The position numbers were made by a program, and so were the translations under genes. A stretch of DNA of 51,837 nt from Longimicrobiales bacterium (GTDB taxonomy: Bacteria > Gemmatimonadota > Gemmatimonadetes > Longimicrobiales > Gaopeijiaceae): positions 1 through 51,837 of the forward strand of contig JAPKDG010000012.1 of NCBI GenBank assembly GCA_028822645.1, given 5' to 3'. Below are positions 25,348-34,612 of the stretch, piece by piece (within the stretch, counting starts at the first letter, position 1; every line of letters starts with the position of its first letter). The notes under the pieces are model-generated. The model made no database searches. It worked only from the letters and a program-made list of their open reading frames with translations, and had not been told where the DNA came from.

Positions 25348-28300
25348 TCAAAAACTCGTTCCCAACCGAAGATAAAAAGATCTTGCACCTTGTTGGCCAA
25401 TCTGGAAAGCATAGCCAGTCCTTAAAAATAAAGGATTTGTGAAGAATAAGCTCACTGAAGATTGTATCTCTATTCCGGAAGACAACAAAGTTTTCTGCAT
25501 AGAGGTCTGGCCTTTTACAATCTCTTCCTCTCCAACTCCCCAGGCATTTCCAGCATCCAAGAAAATCGATCCGCTGACGCGATCCAAATGAGAGGGGAAT
25601 GAACCTAGCCCTCTGTCTGCATTCAATAGGGGGACCCTATACTCGGCTGATCCCGCCCAAGCATATCGTCCAGAACGTGCGCCTTCGAAGTACCCTCTAA
25701 TCGGATAGAGGAATCTCCTTATGGGGACAACCTCTAGATTGCCCAACATTAAAGCGTTCCCTGGAACACCTCCCACAGTAAAGTGCTGACTATTAGCTCC
25801 TGGCCCTTTGGCGGCTCCAAAGGACAATTTCAATGAAACGACATGATTCGAAAAACCAGGCCCAGGAATACTCCTGTGTACACTGACGCGCCCGAATAAA
25901 TCATTGAAACTTCTATCTGCTCCGATAGCCCCTGTTTGAGTATCAATGGTGGCGAGATCCCTACTAGTTCTTACCCTCAACAGAGAACTCAACCCTGACT
26001 CCACACCCATGGAAAACGCAAAAGATCTAGCAGTACTATACTGTAGCAAAGCACCCAATTCTAGCATGCGACTCTTAGCAGCATCCCGAACATTATCTGA
26101 ATCGATTTCAGCCAGTTGAAGGGCCTCCCACCTGTAACTAGCGGACAAAGTGGCAATACTTCGATTCCGACTATGTCTCCTCAAAAACATACTGGAAACA
26201 TCCAAACGTCTTTCTCTCATCAAGGCCAGATGATCTACCTGTCCATTCGGATCACTCCGAAAAAACCCAGAACTCCTATAGTTTTGACTGGCGCCCAGAT
26301 TAAACACTGGGTTCGCCAAACCAGAATACCTGTAAGAGGTTGCCACATCTGTTTGCCCAGTATTACGCAGACTGACGCCAAGCCCATATGCATGCTTCCC
26401 TACCAGATCGCTACCTCCAGTAGAAATCCCAAAGCCAGGTCCCAAAACCTTTACAGGCAGATTGTTCCTATCCTGAATCTTCCGAGTTTCTGCCGGCTGA
26501 TAAATTGGATACCAGTAGCGAGGTCGCATCGTCTTTACTGCTTGATAAGAGGTTGACTCTATATCTACTTGATCGGTGCTTTGCTCAGCCAGAGTTCGAA
26601 TGTTAAAACGAAGAGATTGGGGGAAAGGTTCAAACCAAGAATCTGGATCGAAAGAAATGCGTCTAATCTTCCAGCCATCATGGTGATAGCTGGAGAAATA
26701 TACCCACTCCCCATTCGGATCCACCGAGGGATACTCGAACCCACCTAAAGTGTTAGTGATTTGTAGAACCGAGCCCCCTCTGCCGGAGTTTGCATCTATT
26801 CCTACAGCATAAATATTGGAAATCCCACTACGATCTGATGACCACAATATCCAGCGCCCATCTGGAGACCAGCTGGGCGATCTGTCCACCGCTCTGTCTT
26901 GAGTTACTTCATGAACTACAACACCAGTGCTATCCATGACAATCAAGTCATAAAAACCGCCGATCTGCCAGCGACTTACAGCTAACCAACGTCCATCTGG
27001 AGACCATGCTGGAAAAGCCCAGTGCTCTAGGGACTTAAAAGAAGTCAATGGTTGGATAGTGCCAGATACAACATCAATCCGTACAAGTCGGTTTGTACCT
27101 TGACCATCTTGGACTGCTATGATGTCTTTTCCATTGGGAGATATAGTAGGCTGATGAATCCTAGAACCCTTACTGATCCATGATTCAGTACCGTCCATAT
27201 CCACCTTGATCAACCCAGAGCGTAGTCGATAGGTGTCCTGAAATTCCATCCGGGATGCAAGAAGTGTTCCATCTGGGAACCAGGCTATGTCAGACAAATC
27301 ACTAAGACGCAATAGTTTTTGTTGATCGCTTCCTTCAGGGTCAGAAATTCTTAATTGCACGTCTGACCGACCGTCAGACCTCACGAATGCTAGATTGCTT
27401 CCGTCTGGAGATATCCTCGGATTGATGGTAAGATAACCCCCGGTGGTTATAGGCTGACTCTTAGTCAAAGGAGCCAGTTCCGCCAAAGAGTCCGCCAAGC
27501 TTCGATAGTCTAAAGACAATCCATCCTGCCATTCGGACCAAGCTTCCGAAAAGTTAATGCCGAAGACTTTTTGAGCCACTGAATTCTGAAGGAACTGGAT
27601 GGGCAACCATTGGCCGGCCATAACGTCCACGAATTCACCAATCTTTTCTTCGCCATATTGTTTACGAAGATAGTCTATGAAGGACCCACCATAAATGTAA
27701 CTGCGAGCACCTGCAGGCCAGTTGGGAGAAGCTCCGGACACTTGATCCAACCTCTGAAAACTACTCTCAAGTATCCCTGTCCGAAGCACCATGCCAAAGT
27801 AAGTTCCATTGAGCCTACCGGATCCCTTAACTGATTCATAGTAAGTAGCCAAGCCTTCTTTCACCCAGGTTGGGCTACTCAAACCCGGAAATGCGGGCCA
27901 TCCCGGCCAAGCGCTCCCAAAAATTCGGCGGACCAAGCTTCCCAGAGACCTGGTATGGTCAAATTGCAAAATATGAGAAAGTTCGTGAGTAATTAAGAGA
28001 TCCATCCAGTCGTCAAAATAAGACAGAGTCCCCTCCATAGGTGGCCGCACATAAACCACTATGGTGTTGTACGGTATCGGAGTGGCGTACCCATTGCTTG
28101 AATCGGTATGATCGGTAATCAGTAACTCTATACGGGGGCCAGCATATTCCAGGAATTGTGTATTCAAGAGTTCAAAAGCGCCCTCAGCTTTAGCAGCCGC
28201 ACTTCTTGCCAAAGGCTCCAATCCAGAAGGAAAAGTCACGCTGAAGTGTTCGGTTTCTATATTACGCCAATTTTCGTCCGGTGGAACCTGAGCTTGAACT

Positions 28301-28365
28301 GGGATGGGCATGGTCACCAGACTCAAAATTGCCGCCAGGCTGGTAACCCAACTAAAAAACGTCAC
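25348..28365 (-). CDS. Gluzincin protease/TolB propeller/Omp85-like barrel protein
   Basis: A 1005-residue exported protein in three parts. A signal peptide (1-25, VQAQ) is followed by a metalloprotease-like domain at about 30-300 with HELSH at 127-131 and a likely third zinc ligand Glu170 (WVKEGLATYYE), the gluzincin layout. Residues of about 305-600 are TolB/PD40 propeller repeats (SPDGSNLAFVRSDG, SPDGRWLAVSRW, SPDGRWILWSSD, DPNGEWVYFSS). Residues of about 640-1005 resemble an Omp85/BamA-type barrel: FTVGGVPGNALMLGN, YPIRGYFEG, AEYRVPLLN, SIFLDAGNAWG and a terminal Phe. The GTG start has GAGG six bases upstream and overlaps the GT39 gene by 14 bases. It is probably an outer-membrane-anchored protease; neither activity nor substrate is known. 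Confidence 0.85.
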   Translation of the reverse strand: MTFFSWVTSLAAILSLVTMPIPVQAQVPPDENWRNIETEHFSVTFPSGLEPLARSAAAKAEGAFELLNTQFLEYAGPRIELLITDHTDSSNGYATPIPYNTIVVYVRPPMEGTLSYFDDWMDLLITHELSHILQFDHTRSLGSLVRRIFGSAWPGWPAFPGLSSPTWVKEGLATYYESVKGSGRLNGTYFGMVLRTGILESSFQRLDQVSGASPNWPAGARSYIYGGSFIDYLRKQYGEEKIGEFVDVMAGQWLPIQFLQNSVAQKVFGINFSEAWSEWQDGLSLDYRSLADSLAELAPLTKSQPITTGGYLTINPRISPDGSNLAFVRSDGRSDVQLRISDPEGSDQQKLLRLSDLSDIAWFPDGTLLASRMEFQDTYRLRSGLIKVDMDGTESWISKGSRIHQPTISPNGKDIIAVQDGQGTNRLVRIDVVSGTIQPLTSFKSLEHWAFPAWSPDGRWLAVSRWQIGGFYDLIVMDSTGVVVHEVTQDRAVDRSPSWSPDGRWILWSSDRSGISNIYAVGIDANSGRGGSVLQITNTLGGFEYPSVDPNGEWVYFSSYHHDGWKIRRISFDPDSWFEPFPQSLRFNIRTLAEQSTDQVDIESTSYQAVKTMRPRYWYPIYQPAETRKIQDRNNLPVKVLGPGFGISTGGSDLVGKHAYGLGVSLRNTGQTDVATSYRYSGLANPVFNLGASQNYRSSGFFRSDPNGQVDHLALMRERRLDVSSMFLRRHSRNRSIATLSASYRWEALQLAEIDSDNVRDAAKSRMLELGALLQYSTARSFAFSMGVESGLSSLLRVRTSRDLATIDTQTGAIGADRSFNDLFGRVSVHRSIPGPGFSNHVVSLKLSFGAAKGPGANSQHFTVGGVPGNALMLGNLEVVPIRRFLYPIRGYFEGARSGRYAWAGSAEYRVPLLNADRGLGSFPSHLDRVSGSIFLDAGNAWGVGEEEIVKGQTSMQKTLLSSGIEIQSSVSLFFTNPLFLRTGYAFQIGQQGARSFYLRLGTSF

Positions 28366-30043
28366 TACTTGCCTCAGTTAGTGGATCTGCTAAAATCGGA
28401 ACCCACAAATTCGACGAGACCGTAGATTGAATCGGTTGATCCCTCAAGAACCCAGAAGGGCATGATTGCAATCCCTCTGAAGCAGGCACTAAATCAATAT
28501 GGTCTCCCAAGAATTGATTTCCGCCTCTTATTCCTAGGATTGCAGTGTATTCTGATGGATTTCCGACAATTCCGATGCTACAAAATGCTTCTGGACGGAA
28601 TCTCACGACTGACCCAACATAAGTTTCTCCCAATCGATCCAATCGATCCAAGACAACATACCGAATCCCTCTCTCATCAGCTTCCTTTAGAAATCGCTTA
28701 TAATCTTGTGAGAAAGGATAGGTTCTGCTCTGCACACCTGACAAAGTATAAAAAATCCTTGGCTTTCTAGAGAAAACAGCTGATCCTTCTGGCACATTCT
28801 CCCCTAACCACTCTGCCGCTGAAACGAACTCCTGGAACCCTGAATTATAGCAACTAAAAGACCCCATATCTGATACCGCTCTCCTACACTCCCGAGCGTT
28901 ACCTGTCGATTCATACCAACTATTTACCGATGGTGCTAGAAACAGTAGAACTAATGAAACACAGGACACCATCCCTAACCACGGGGACTTTGTTCGGAAA
29001 CTTTTAGCTATTGCATCTCCAGCATAGAGTAGGATCAGTGGGTATAGAGGGAGGGCAAAACGATCACCAGACCAAACCACCGGCCAAGAGAGTATCAACA
29101 GTAAGTACAAGGGGAAAAAAAACTCACTAACTCCAGCACGATATCGCAATCTCTTGAACCAACCTATTGAAGCAGTCAGAAAAACTAGGGGGCCCAAAAA
29201 TTTGGAACCTCCTTCACTCCAACTAGACAATCCCTGAGGAAAATATAGGAAGATATACTTCGACATATTTGTAAGGATTCTAGTTAAAAAATCTAATACG
29301 TTAATTCCTCCCAACTCTGGTTGATATGGGTCAACCAAGAAAAACTCTGATACATACTGACCAGTCGGAGCTCCTTGAGTGAATGACAACCAAGCCAAAC
29401 TTGGCAAAGTCACAGCGAACAGGAATATGGCTAAGATTTTCCACTGCTTTTTAAGCGCCAAAGTTCCCAAAATACCCAAAACAATTGGGATTCCAGCAGT
29501 CCTGGTGAACAAAGCCAGAATAGCAGATGAGCATCCCACAAATAGCCAAGACCAGTGGTGCCCCCTCTCTTCCCAACGTCCAAAAGCCCAAAAACAACAC
29601 AGGGTGAGAGTTAAGAATAGGGGGTCAGAAAGGATCCAATTACTAGACCAGAGTATCGCTGGAGAAAAGATTAGCACACTGCAAACACATAATGCCAATC
29701 CTGCCATATGTCGAGAGCGTACCCAATCAAACATTATGGCCAATGATATGGTGGTAAAAACAACTGAGAGCAGCTTGAATGCGACCCATGACTTAACACC
29801 TAACAACATAGCCAAAGCAAGGACAAAAGGATAAACAGGTGGATACTTAGTATGAATTGGAGTTTCTGGATCCCACAATTCCACATAACCAGAACCCGAA
29901 ACAATTGAGTAGGCGAGAGAAAGATATCCAGCATTATCCCCACCAGTATGGGGCGAGGGATTGAAACCAGAAAAGGCAACTATAAAGCTAACAAGGGCCA
30001 CCGCCAAGACCATCCACCTACCAGTAAATCTCAGAGTGTTCAC
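28352..30043 (-). CDS. Polytopic glycosyltransferase, GT39/ArnT-like
   Basis: About 563 residues with roughly ten membrane helices and a C-terminal periplasmic domain (about 390-560). The N-terminal loop holds GGDNAGYLSLA with a likely catalytic Asp near 36, followed by HTKYPPVYPFVLA, as in PMT/ArnT glycosyltransferases that use polyprenyl-phosphate sugars outside the inner membrane. It could glycosylate protein, lipid or cell-wall polymer; the acceptor is unknown. The GTG at 30043 overlaps the anmK stop as GTGA; a TTG one codon earlier is possible. AGGG lies about eight bases before the GTG. Confidence 0.8.
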   Translation of the reverse strand: MNTLRFTGRWMVLAVALVSFIVAFSGFNPSPHTGGDNAGYLSLAYSIVSGSGYVELWDPETPIHTKYPPVYPFVLALAMLLGVKSWVAFKLLSVVFTTISLAIMFDWVRSRHMAGLALCVCSVLIFSPAILWSSNWILSDPLFLTLTLCCFWAFGRWEERGHHWSWLFVGCSSAILALFTRTAGIPIVLGILGTLALKKQWKILAIFLFAVTLPSLAWLSFTQGAPTGQYVSEFFLVDPYQPELGGINVLDFLTRILTNMSKYIFLYFPQGLSSWSEGGSKFLGPLVFLTASIGWFKRLRYRAGVSEFFFPLYLLLILSWPVVWSGDRFALPLYPLILLYAGDAIAKSFRTKSPWLGMVSCVSLVLLFLAPSVNSWYESTGNARECRRAVSDMGSFSCYNSGFQEFVSAAEWLGENVPEGSAVFSRKPRIFYTLSGVQSRTYPFSQDYKRFLKEADERGIRYVVLDRLDRLGETYVGSVVRFRPEAFCSIGIVGNPSEYTAILGIRGGNQFLGDHIDLVPASEGLQSCPSGFLRDQPIQSTVSSNLWVPILADPLTEASSDVF

Positions 30044-31206
30044 CAAGTCAACCCTGGCGTCAAACTACCTAAGATTCTACCACCAGAGCTACCTGTGGCA
30101 AATGGCATATTCGTTGCAAGTCCATTTAGATATCCCCAAGCAAGAACTGCGAAAGACAAAGCTTCTCTGGCATCAGGATTAATTCCCAATTCAAACCCGT
30201 GTCGTATTGTAATCGTTTTTAATTCTGCTTCTATGGCTGCGACCAGTGAAGGATTGTGAACTCCACCGCCCAGCAGAAACATCTCATCTACTCCTCTGGG
30301 TATTACCCAAGTTTGATATGCCTCGCCAATCGATTTCGCAGTAAAAACGGTCAAGGTCGCTATCACATCACACCAGGAAATCTCGTTTCGGTCTGGTTCG
30401 AATCGCTCGATAATCTGGTCAATCAAATCTGCTCCAAATCGTTCCCTACCCGTAGACTTTGGCGGAGGCATGACCAAAAAATCATCATTCATCAGAAAAG
30501 ACAGGATGTCTTCATTGATTGATCCCTGGATGGCGAGAAGACCGTCTCTATCGAAATCTTCTTGATAGTTGGTTGCTCTCCGAGTGGCTTCATTCATGAG
30601 TGCGACGCCCGGACCAGTATCGAAGGCAATCAAATCTTCTCTGGATTCCTTCTTGGGAAGCCAAGTAACGTTGGCCATTCCGCCAAGGTTCTGAAGAGCT
30701 CTTCGATGATCACGTGAAGAAAACATCAACCAATCAGGCCAGGAAACCAAAGGAGCTCCTTGACCGCCAGCCGCCATATCTCTACTTCTGAAGTCACTGA
30801 TGACTGATGCCCCGGTGTATTCGGCTAGAGTTGCCGGATCACCCAACTGAAGAGTACTACCGCGATACTGGTCAGTTGGTGGTATATGCCAGAAAGTCTG
30901 ACCGTGAGAACCAATAGCCCTTAGACTTGAAGAGTGAACACTAGCTGAATCACACAATTCACATACCACTGCTCCAAGTTTTTCGCCGAGGGAAGCATTC
31001 AGTTGACAGAGTGATTTCGGAGTCCCGTTCTCAATGGATTCATGCAAGCTATTCCTATATTCCTTATCGTAAGGCCTGCTCATAAAGGCAATCTGATTCC
31101 AATAAAAATCATCTGCGGTAGTGCCACCAATCTCGACCAAGGCAGCATCAATTCCGTCAAGAGATGTGCCGGACATAAGCCCCACAAAAAGATTTTTAGA
31201 ATTCAA
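30040..31206 (-). CDS. anmK: Anhydro-N-acetylmuramic acid kinase
   Basis: Phosphorylates and opens 1,6-anhydroMurNAc released from murein, giving MurNAc-6-P, which MurQ then uses. Motifs are GLMSGTSLDGIDAALVE, IGSHGQTFWH, GDPATLAEYTG, NLGGMANVTWLP and FDTGPG. The longest frame starts at a TTG (31251) deep in murQ, but a TTG at 31206, one base after the murQ stop and nine bases after GGGAG, gives a normal N-terminus of about 388 residues and is preferred. Confidence 0.94.
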   Translation of the reverse strand: MNSKNLFVGLMSGTSLDGIDAALVEIGGTTADDFYWNQIAFMSRPYDKEYRNSLHESIENGTPKSLCQLNASLGEKLGAVVCELCDSASVHSSSLRAIGSHGQTFWHIPPTDQYRGSTLQLGDPATLAEYTGASVISDFRSRDMAAGGQGAPLVSWPDWLMFSSRDHRRALQNLGGMANVTWLPKKESREDLIAFDTGPGVALMNEATRRATNYQEDFDRDGLLAIQGSINEDILSFLMNDDFLVMPPPKSTGRERFGADLIDQIIERFEPDRNEISWCDVIATLTVFTAKSIGEAYQTWVIPRGVDEMFLLGGGVHNPSLVAAIEAELKTITIRHGFELGINPDAREALSFAVLAWGYLNGLATNMPFATGSSGGRILGSLTPGLTW

Positions 31207-31207
31207 C

Positions 31208-32119
31208 TCAAACGTCTCCCGGTTCGTATCGGTCAAAAACTTTTTTGACAAACCCCCCAGCTTCGTCCAACAAGCTCTTGGCTTGAGAGGGACCTATCCC
31301 TAAACGTCCCATCGTCAAAGCAATTTTAATATTGCCTTCGGCTCTATCAATCAAAGCCGAGGCATCAGCCTGATCCACCTCTAAAATTGTCACGACCATA
31401 CGTTCAGCACGATCTCTCAATTTTTCACAATTAGATTGGAGATCGACCATAAAGTTTCCAAATACTTTCCCTGTCTTTACCATTGCCCCTGTACTAATCG
31501 TGTTCAAAACCATTTTCGTGGCTGTTCCAGCTTTCATGCGGGTCGACCCCGTAATCACTTCAGGTCCCACGAGTATGGCAACTACTATCTCATATTTTTT
31601 CAGAAATTCCTCAGTGGGAATTGTACATAGTAATAGGCCAGTTTTAGCACCTCTGTGACTTGCTCGATCCAATGCTCCATGTACGAAGGGGGTTGTCCCA
31701 GAGGCAGCAATTCCGAGGACAAAATCATTAGGGCCGACATTGCACATGTCCATCTCGGCAGCCCCCTTTCTGGGACTGTCCTCTTCCGACTCTTTGGAAG
31801 AAACGAGAGCTGCATACCCTCCCGCAATGATACCTTTCACAAGTTCGGGGTTTGACCCAAATGTTGGCGGCATCTCAGATGCATCCAACACACCCAATCT
31901 TCCAGACGTTCCTGCTCCCACATAAATCAACCGTCCTCCTGCCACAAACGCTTCTGTCACTAGGTCGATAGTCCTGGCTATTTCCATACGCTGACGGCTG
32001 ACGGCTTCAGCTACCAGACGATCTTCTCTATTAATGAGATCAACCAGTTCCAGTGATGTAAATCCATCCATTTCGGAAGAGAGAGGATTTCTCTGCTCAG
32101 TCAGCCTGTCATCTAACAT
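31208..32119 (-). CDS. murQ: N-acetylmuramic acid 6-phosphate etherase
   Basis: Cleaves the lactyl ether of MurNAc-6-P to GlcNAc-6-P and D-lactate in murein recycling. The 303-residue SIS-fold protein has GAGTSGRLGVLDASE, PPTFGS, GIAASGTTPFVHGAL and GSTRMKAGTATKMVLN, all standard for MurQ. It is the first gene of the murQ-anmK-GT39-barrel operon. It faces the M20 gene across a 128-base divergent gap. Confidence 0.96.
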   Translation of the reverse strand: MLDDRLTEQRNPLSSEMDGFTSLELVDLINREDRLVAEAVSRQRMEIARTIDLVTEAFVAGGRLIYVGAGTSGRLGVLDASEMPPTFGSNPELVKGIIAGGYAALVSSKESEEDSPRKGAAEMDMCNVGPNDFVLGIAASGTTPFVHGALDRASHRGAKTGLLLCTIPTEEFLKKYEIVVAILVGPEVITGSTRMKAGTATKMVLNTISTGAMVKTGKVFGNFMVDLQSNCEKLRDRAERMVVTILEVDQADASALIDRAEGNIKIALTMGRLGIGPSQAKSLLDEAGGFVKKVFDRYEPGDV

Positions 32120-32247
32120 GACTCACTAATATTCTCCAGTTGCTTAAATGTGAAAACGTCAGTTTTTCTACTTGCGGTCCTACACCTAGTGAGACAAGCT
32201 AACGGGTACGTTTTTACTCCAGCAACTATAAAGCCCAAGGATAAGGT

Positions 32248-33429
32248 TTGAATTTACTAGAACGATCAAAAACCATCGCTGAGGACCTCGTGATAATTCG
32301 CCGTGACTTGCACCAGCACCCGGAACTTTCATTCCAGGAAACACGCACAGCCAGCATAGCTTCTGCGGAAATGGAGCGACTTGGTTTGAAGGTTAAAACG
32401 AGCGTCGGGAAAACAGGCGTGGTAGCTGACCTTGAAAACGGTGATGGACCCGTCATCTGCCTGAGAGCTGATATGGACGCTCTTCCTATCACTGAAGCGA
32501 ACGACCATGAATTTGTGTCTCAAAACCCGGGAATCATGCACGCCTGTGGTCACGACGGGCACGTAGCTGGATTGATTGGAGCTGCTCGACTACTGACCGA
32601 AGAAAAACATTCAGGTTCACTGCCAAGCGGATCCATAAGATTTCTTTTCCAACCTTCTGAAGAATGCACCGATGAAGATGGTCTTAGTGGAGCGATGAGA
32701 ATGGTCCAAGAAGGAGCCATGGAAGGAGTAACCGCGGTTGTCGGGCTTCACATCGGTGGGAATCTCCCGTCAGGAAAGCTTTTTTTTGCCTCAGGACCAA
32801 TAATGGCTGGTGCAGAGGAAGTGACCGTTAACATCACGGGGAAGAGTAGTCATGCGGCACTTCCGAACAGTGGGATAGATGCCCTAGTCCTAGCTGCTCA
32901 AGGAATAGTCACGGCTCAACAAGGTGTATCTCGAAATCTATCACCAATGGATTCTGGAGTATTGACCTTTGGGACTATCCACGGAGGTACAGCAAGCAAT
33001 GTTTTAGCCGATCTCGTCACCTTAGAGGGAACTATCAGATTTTTCTCTGAAGAAGTCAGAAAAAAACTGGAAGACCATCTATACAATTCATTTCGAATGT
33101 TGGAAACACTGGGGGCGCAGGTATCAATCGAACTTGGACCTCATTATCTGCCAGTGATAAACAACACTCAGATTACAAATTACCTGAAGGCAGCATCAGC
33201 AGACCTTATAGAAGAAGCAAATATTCTCCCTCTAAAACCTATGATGTTTGCAGAAGATTTTTCTTTTTTTTCTAGTGCAATTCCAGGATCCTTCTTTTGG
33301 CTTGGTGCTGCCCTTCCTGAACCTCGCATGCACCATTCGACCAACTTCGACTTTGACGAAACTTGCCTGCCCATCGGTGCAGCCACTCTAGCTGCAGGAG
33401 CAATAAAACTGCTCCATGAACTTGATTAA
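32248..33429 (+). CDS. M20-family amidohydrolase (hippurate/IAA-amino acid hydrolase type)
   Basis: A 393-residue metal-dependent amidase/carboxypeptidase of the M20D group, which removes acyl or aryl groups from amino acids. Motifs are RRDLHQHPELSFQE, CLRADMDALPI, MHACGHDGHVAG (metal-binding Cys and His), FLFQPSEE and, near the end, MFAEDFSFF. A dimerisation domain spans about 185-295. The start is TTG at 32248, supported by AAGG seven bases upstream. No signal peptide is seen, so it is cytoplasmic. The substrate is unknown. Confidence 0.92.
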   Translation: MNLLERSKTIAEDLVIIRRDLHQHPELSFQETRTASIASAEMERLGLKVKTSVGKTGVVADLENGDGPVICLRADMDALPITEANDHEFVSQNPGIMHACGHDGHVAGLIGAARLLTEEKHSGSLPSGSIRFLFQPSEECTDEDGLSGAMRMVQEGAMEGVTAVVGLHIGGNLPSGKLFFASGPIMAGAEEVTVNITGKSSHAALPNSGIDALVLAAQGIVTAQQGVSRNLSPMDSGVLTFGTIHGGTASNVLADLVTLEGTIRFFSEEVRKKLEDHLYNSFRMLETLGAQVSIELGPHYLPVINNTQITNYLKAASADLIEEANILPLKPMMFAEDFSFFSSAIPGSFFWLGAALPEPRMHHSTNFDFDETCLPIGAATLAAGAIKLLHELD

Positions 33430-33482
33430 AATAGGATCACCTTCGATTGCTTCCCTAACCTTCGCCAAAACACTCGTGGAAA

Positions 33483-34211
33483 TCAGATCCTCATTATAAT
33501 CCATTCTGGTGTAAAACGAATTAAGTACGTACTCAGGATTGTAAAAGTACCCGACATCAATAGCACCCCGAGAATAATCAGTAAAATTCCAGAAGCCTTT
33601 TCTACAATAGGCAAGAATTTTCTAAACTTCGAGAAAGTACCTAAGAATGAGTCCAAAAGTAAGGCGGACAAAAGGAAAGGGATCGCGAGACCCATGGAAT
33701 AAACAGACAGCAATGACACACCTGACCAGACAGATTCCTGTGTGCCGGCCAAGGTCAATATAGCACCCAGAACTGGACCTATACACGGGGTCCACCCTGC
33801 TCCGAAAGCAGCACCTACACCCAAGCTTCCCAGGTAACCACTCGGTTTATCCGCCATATGGAGCCTGCGTTCCTTCAATAACGCTGTAATCCTAAATATG
33901 CCAGTTAAGTGCAGTCCCAAAACCATGATGGCTAATCCACCAATACGAGCTATCCATACCTCATAGTGCCTTAGGAAAACCCCCAAGAAAGAAGCCGAAG
34001 CTCCAAGGATGATAAAAATGATACTGAAACCAGCAACGAAAAGCAGTGAATGAGTAAGGGTCGTCTTGCGATCCACTCCTTCTTGCATGTCTTCTAGAGA
34101 AACTCCAGTTACGAAGGAAAGGTAGCTCGGCACAAGTGGCAGGACACAGGGTGACAAGAAAGACAACACACCAGCAGAAAAAGCCACCAAGAAACCGACT
34201 GATTCATTCAT
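33483..34211 (-). CDS. ccdA: CcdA-like thiol-disulfide transporter
   Basis: A six-helix membrane protein of 242 residues that moves electrons from cytoplasmic thioredoxin to the periplasm, for cytochrome c maturation or other thiol reduction. The redox cysteines are Cys22 (LSPCVLPLVPSY) and Cys143 (GWTPCIGPVLGA). It has CcdA size, not that of full DsbD. No thioredoxin-like or cytochrome maturation gene is adjacent. The ATG at 34211 has GGAG six bases upstream and sits in a run of ATGA repeats, with an out-of-frame ATG four bases earlier that reads only three codons. Confidence 0.92.
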   Translation of the reverse strand: MNESVGFLVAFSAGVLSFLSPCVLPLVPSYLSFVTGVSLEDMQEGVDRKTTLTHSLLFVAGFSIIFIILGASASFLGVFLRHYEVWIARIGGLAIMVLGLHLTGIFRITALLKERRLHMADKPSGYLGSLGVGAAFGAGWTPCIGPVLGAILTLAGTQESVWSGVSLLSVYSMGLAIPFLLSALLLDSFLGTFSKFRKFLPIVEKASGILLIILGVLLMSGTFTILSTYLIRFTPEWIIMRI

Positions 34212-34612
34212 TCATTGCTCCAACCGTTCGAAGAATTAAAGTTGATCACTTAGCCGTCGTCAGTGAAATAAAACTCCTAATCACTCAGACCCCAGTGATG
34301 ATCGCCAATCAGCATAAAATGCTAGCTACAAACCACCTATATACCTTGGGAAAAAAACTAAATAACGCAGCTAAAACAATAGCAGCAAAGGAAACGACTC
34401 CCAAAACTGTAAGATCTTTCCTACTAAGAACACGCTAGCTAACTAATCCCTCTCCCCCAGAGACTCAAGGTTTCACCAAATGCGTCAATCTGCTCTTTCT
34501 ACTGAAAGTTTCTCCATTTTTTGAGATTTTGTCCCTTCAGTTGTCAGTGTTCAGCCCGATTCATTGGTTCTGTTTATTTCATGGCTACCCAGTCTCACAG
34601 ACCCCTATCACT
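34212..34612. other. 401-base gap between the cardiolipin synthase-like gene and ccdA
   Basis: The only gap over 300 bases in the window. It must contain the ccdA promoter on the minus strand. No tRNA, repeat or riboswitch was recognised. A weak hairpin, CTTTC-TACT-GAAAG, lies in the half nearer the cardiolipin synthase-like gene, and a possible tiny membrane ORF lies at 34309-34404. Otherwise nothing is seen. Confidence 0.5.
34309..34404 (-). CDS. Possible 31-residue membrane peptide
   Basis: From a TTG at 34404 the frame encodes a 31-residue peptide, almost wholly hydrophobic (VVSFAAIVLAALFSFFP) with a basic aromatic stretch (KVYRWF) and ending in Cys. The frame is open for ten more codons upstream, to a TAG, without a usual start codon. 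The nearest purine-rich site, AGGA, is about 14 bases before the TTG, which is far. It could be a real small protein, a remnant or chance. Confidence 0.2.
   Translation of the reverse strand: MGVVSFAAIVLAALFSFFPKVYRWFVASILC

Noticed and set aside
26116-26556. 146-codon plus-strand frame opposite the barrel domain
   Set aside because: Antisense to the barrel-coding region, with no recognisable features.
29379-29834. 151-codon plus-strand frame opposite the GT39 gene
   Set aside because: The opposite strand encodes membrane helices of a normal glycosyltransferase; the polar, Asn/Lys-rich product is a typical reverse shadow of hydrophobic codons.
34212-34612. tRNA or other structured RNA gene in the largest gap
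   Set aside because: No cloverleaf, T-loop sequence or strong stem set was found.
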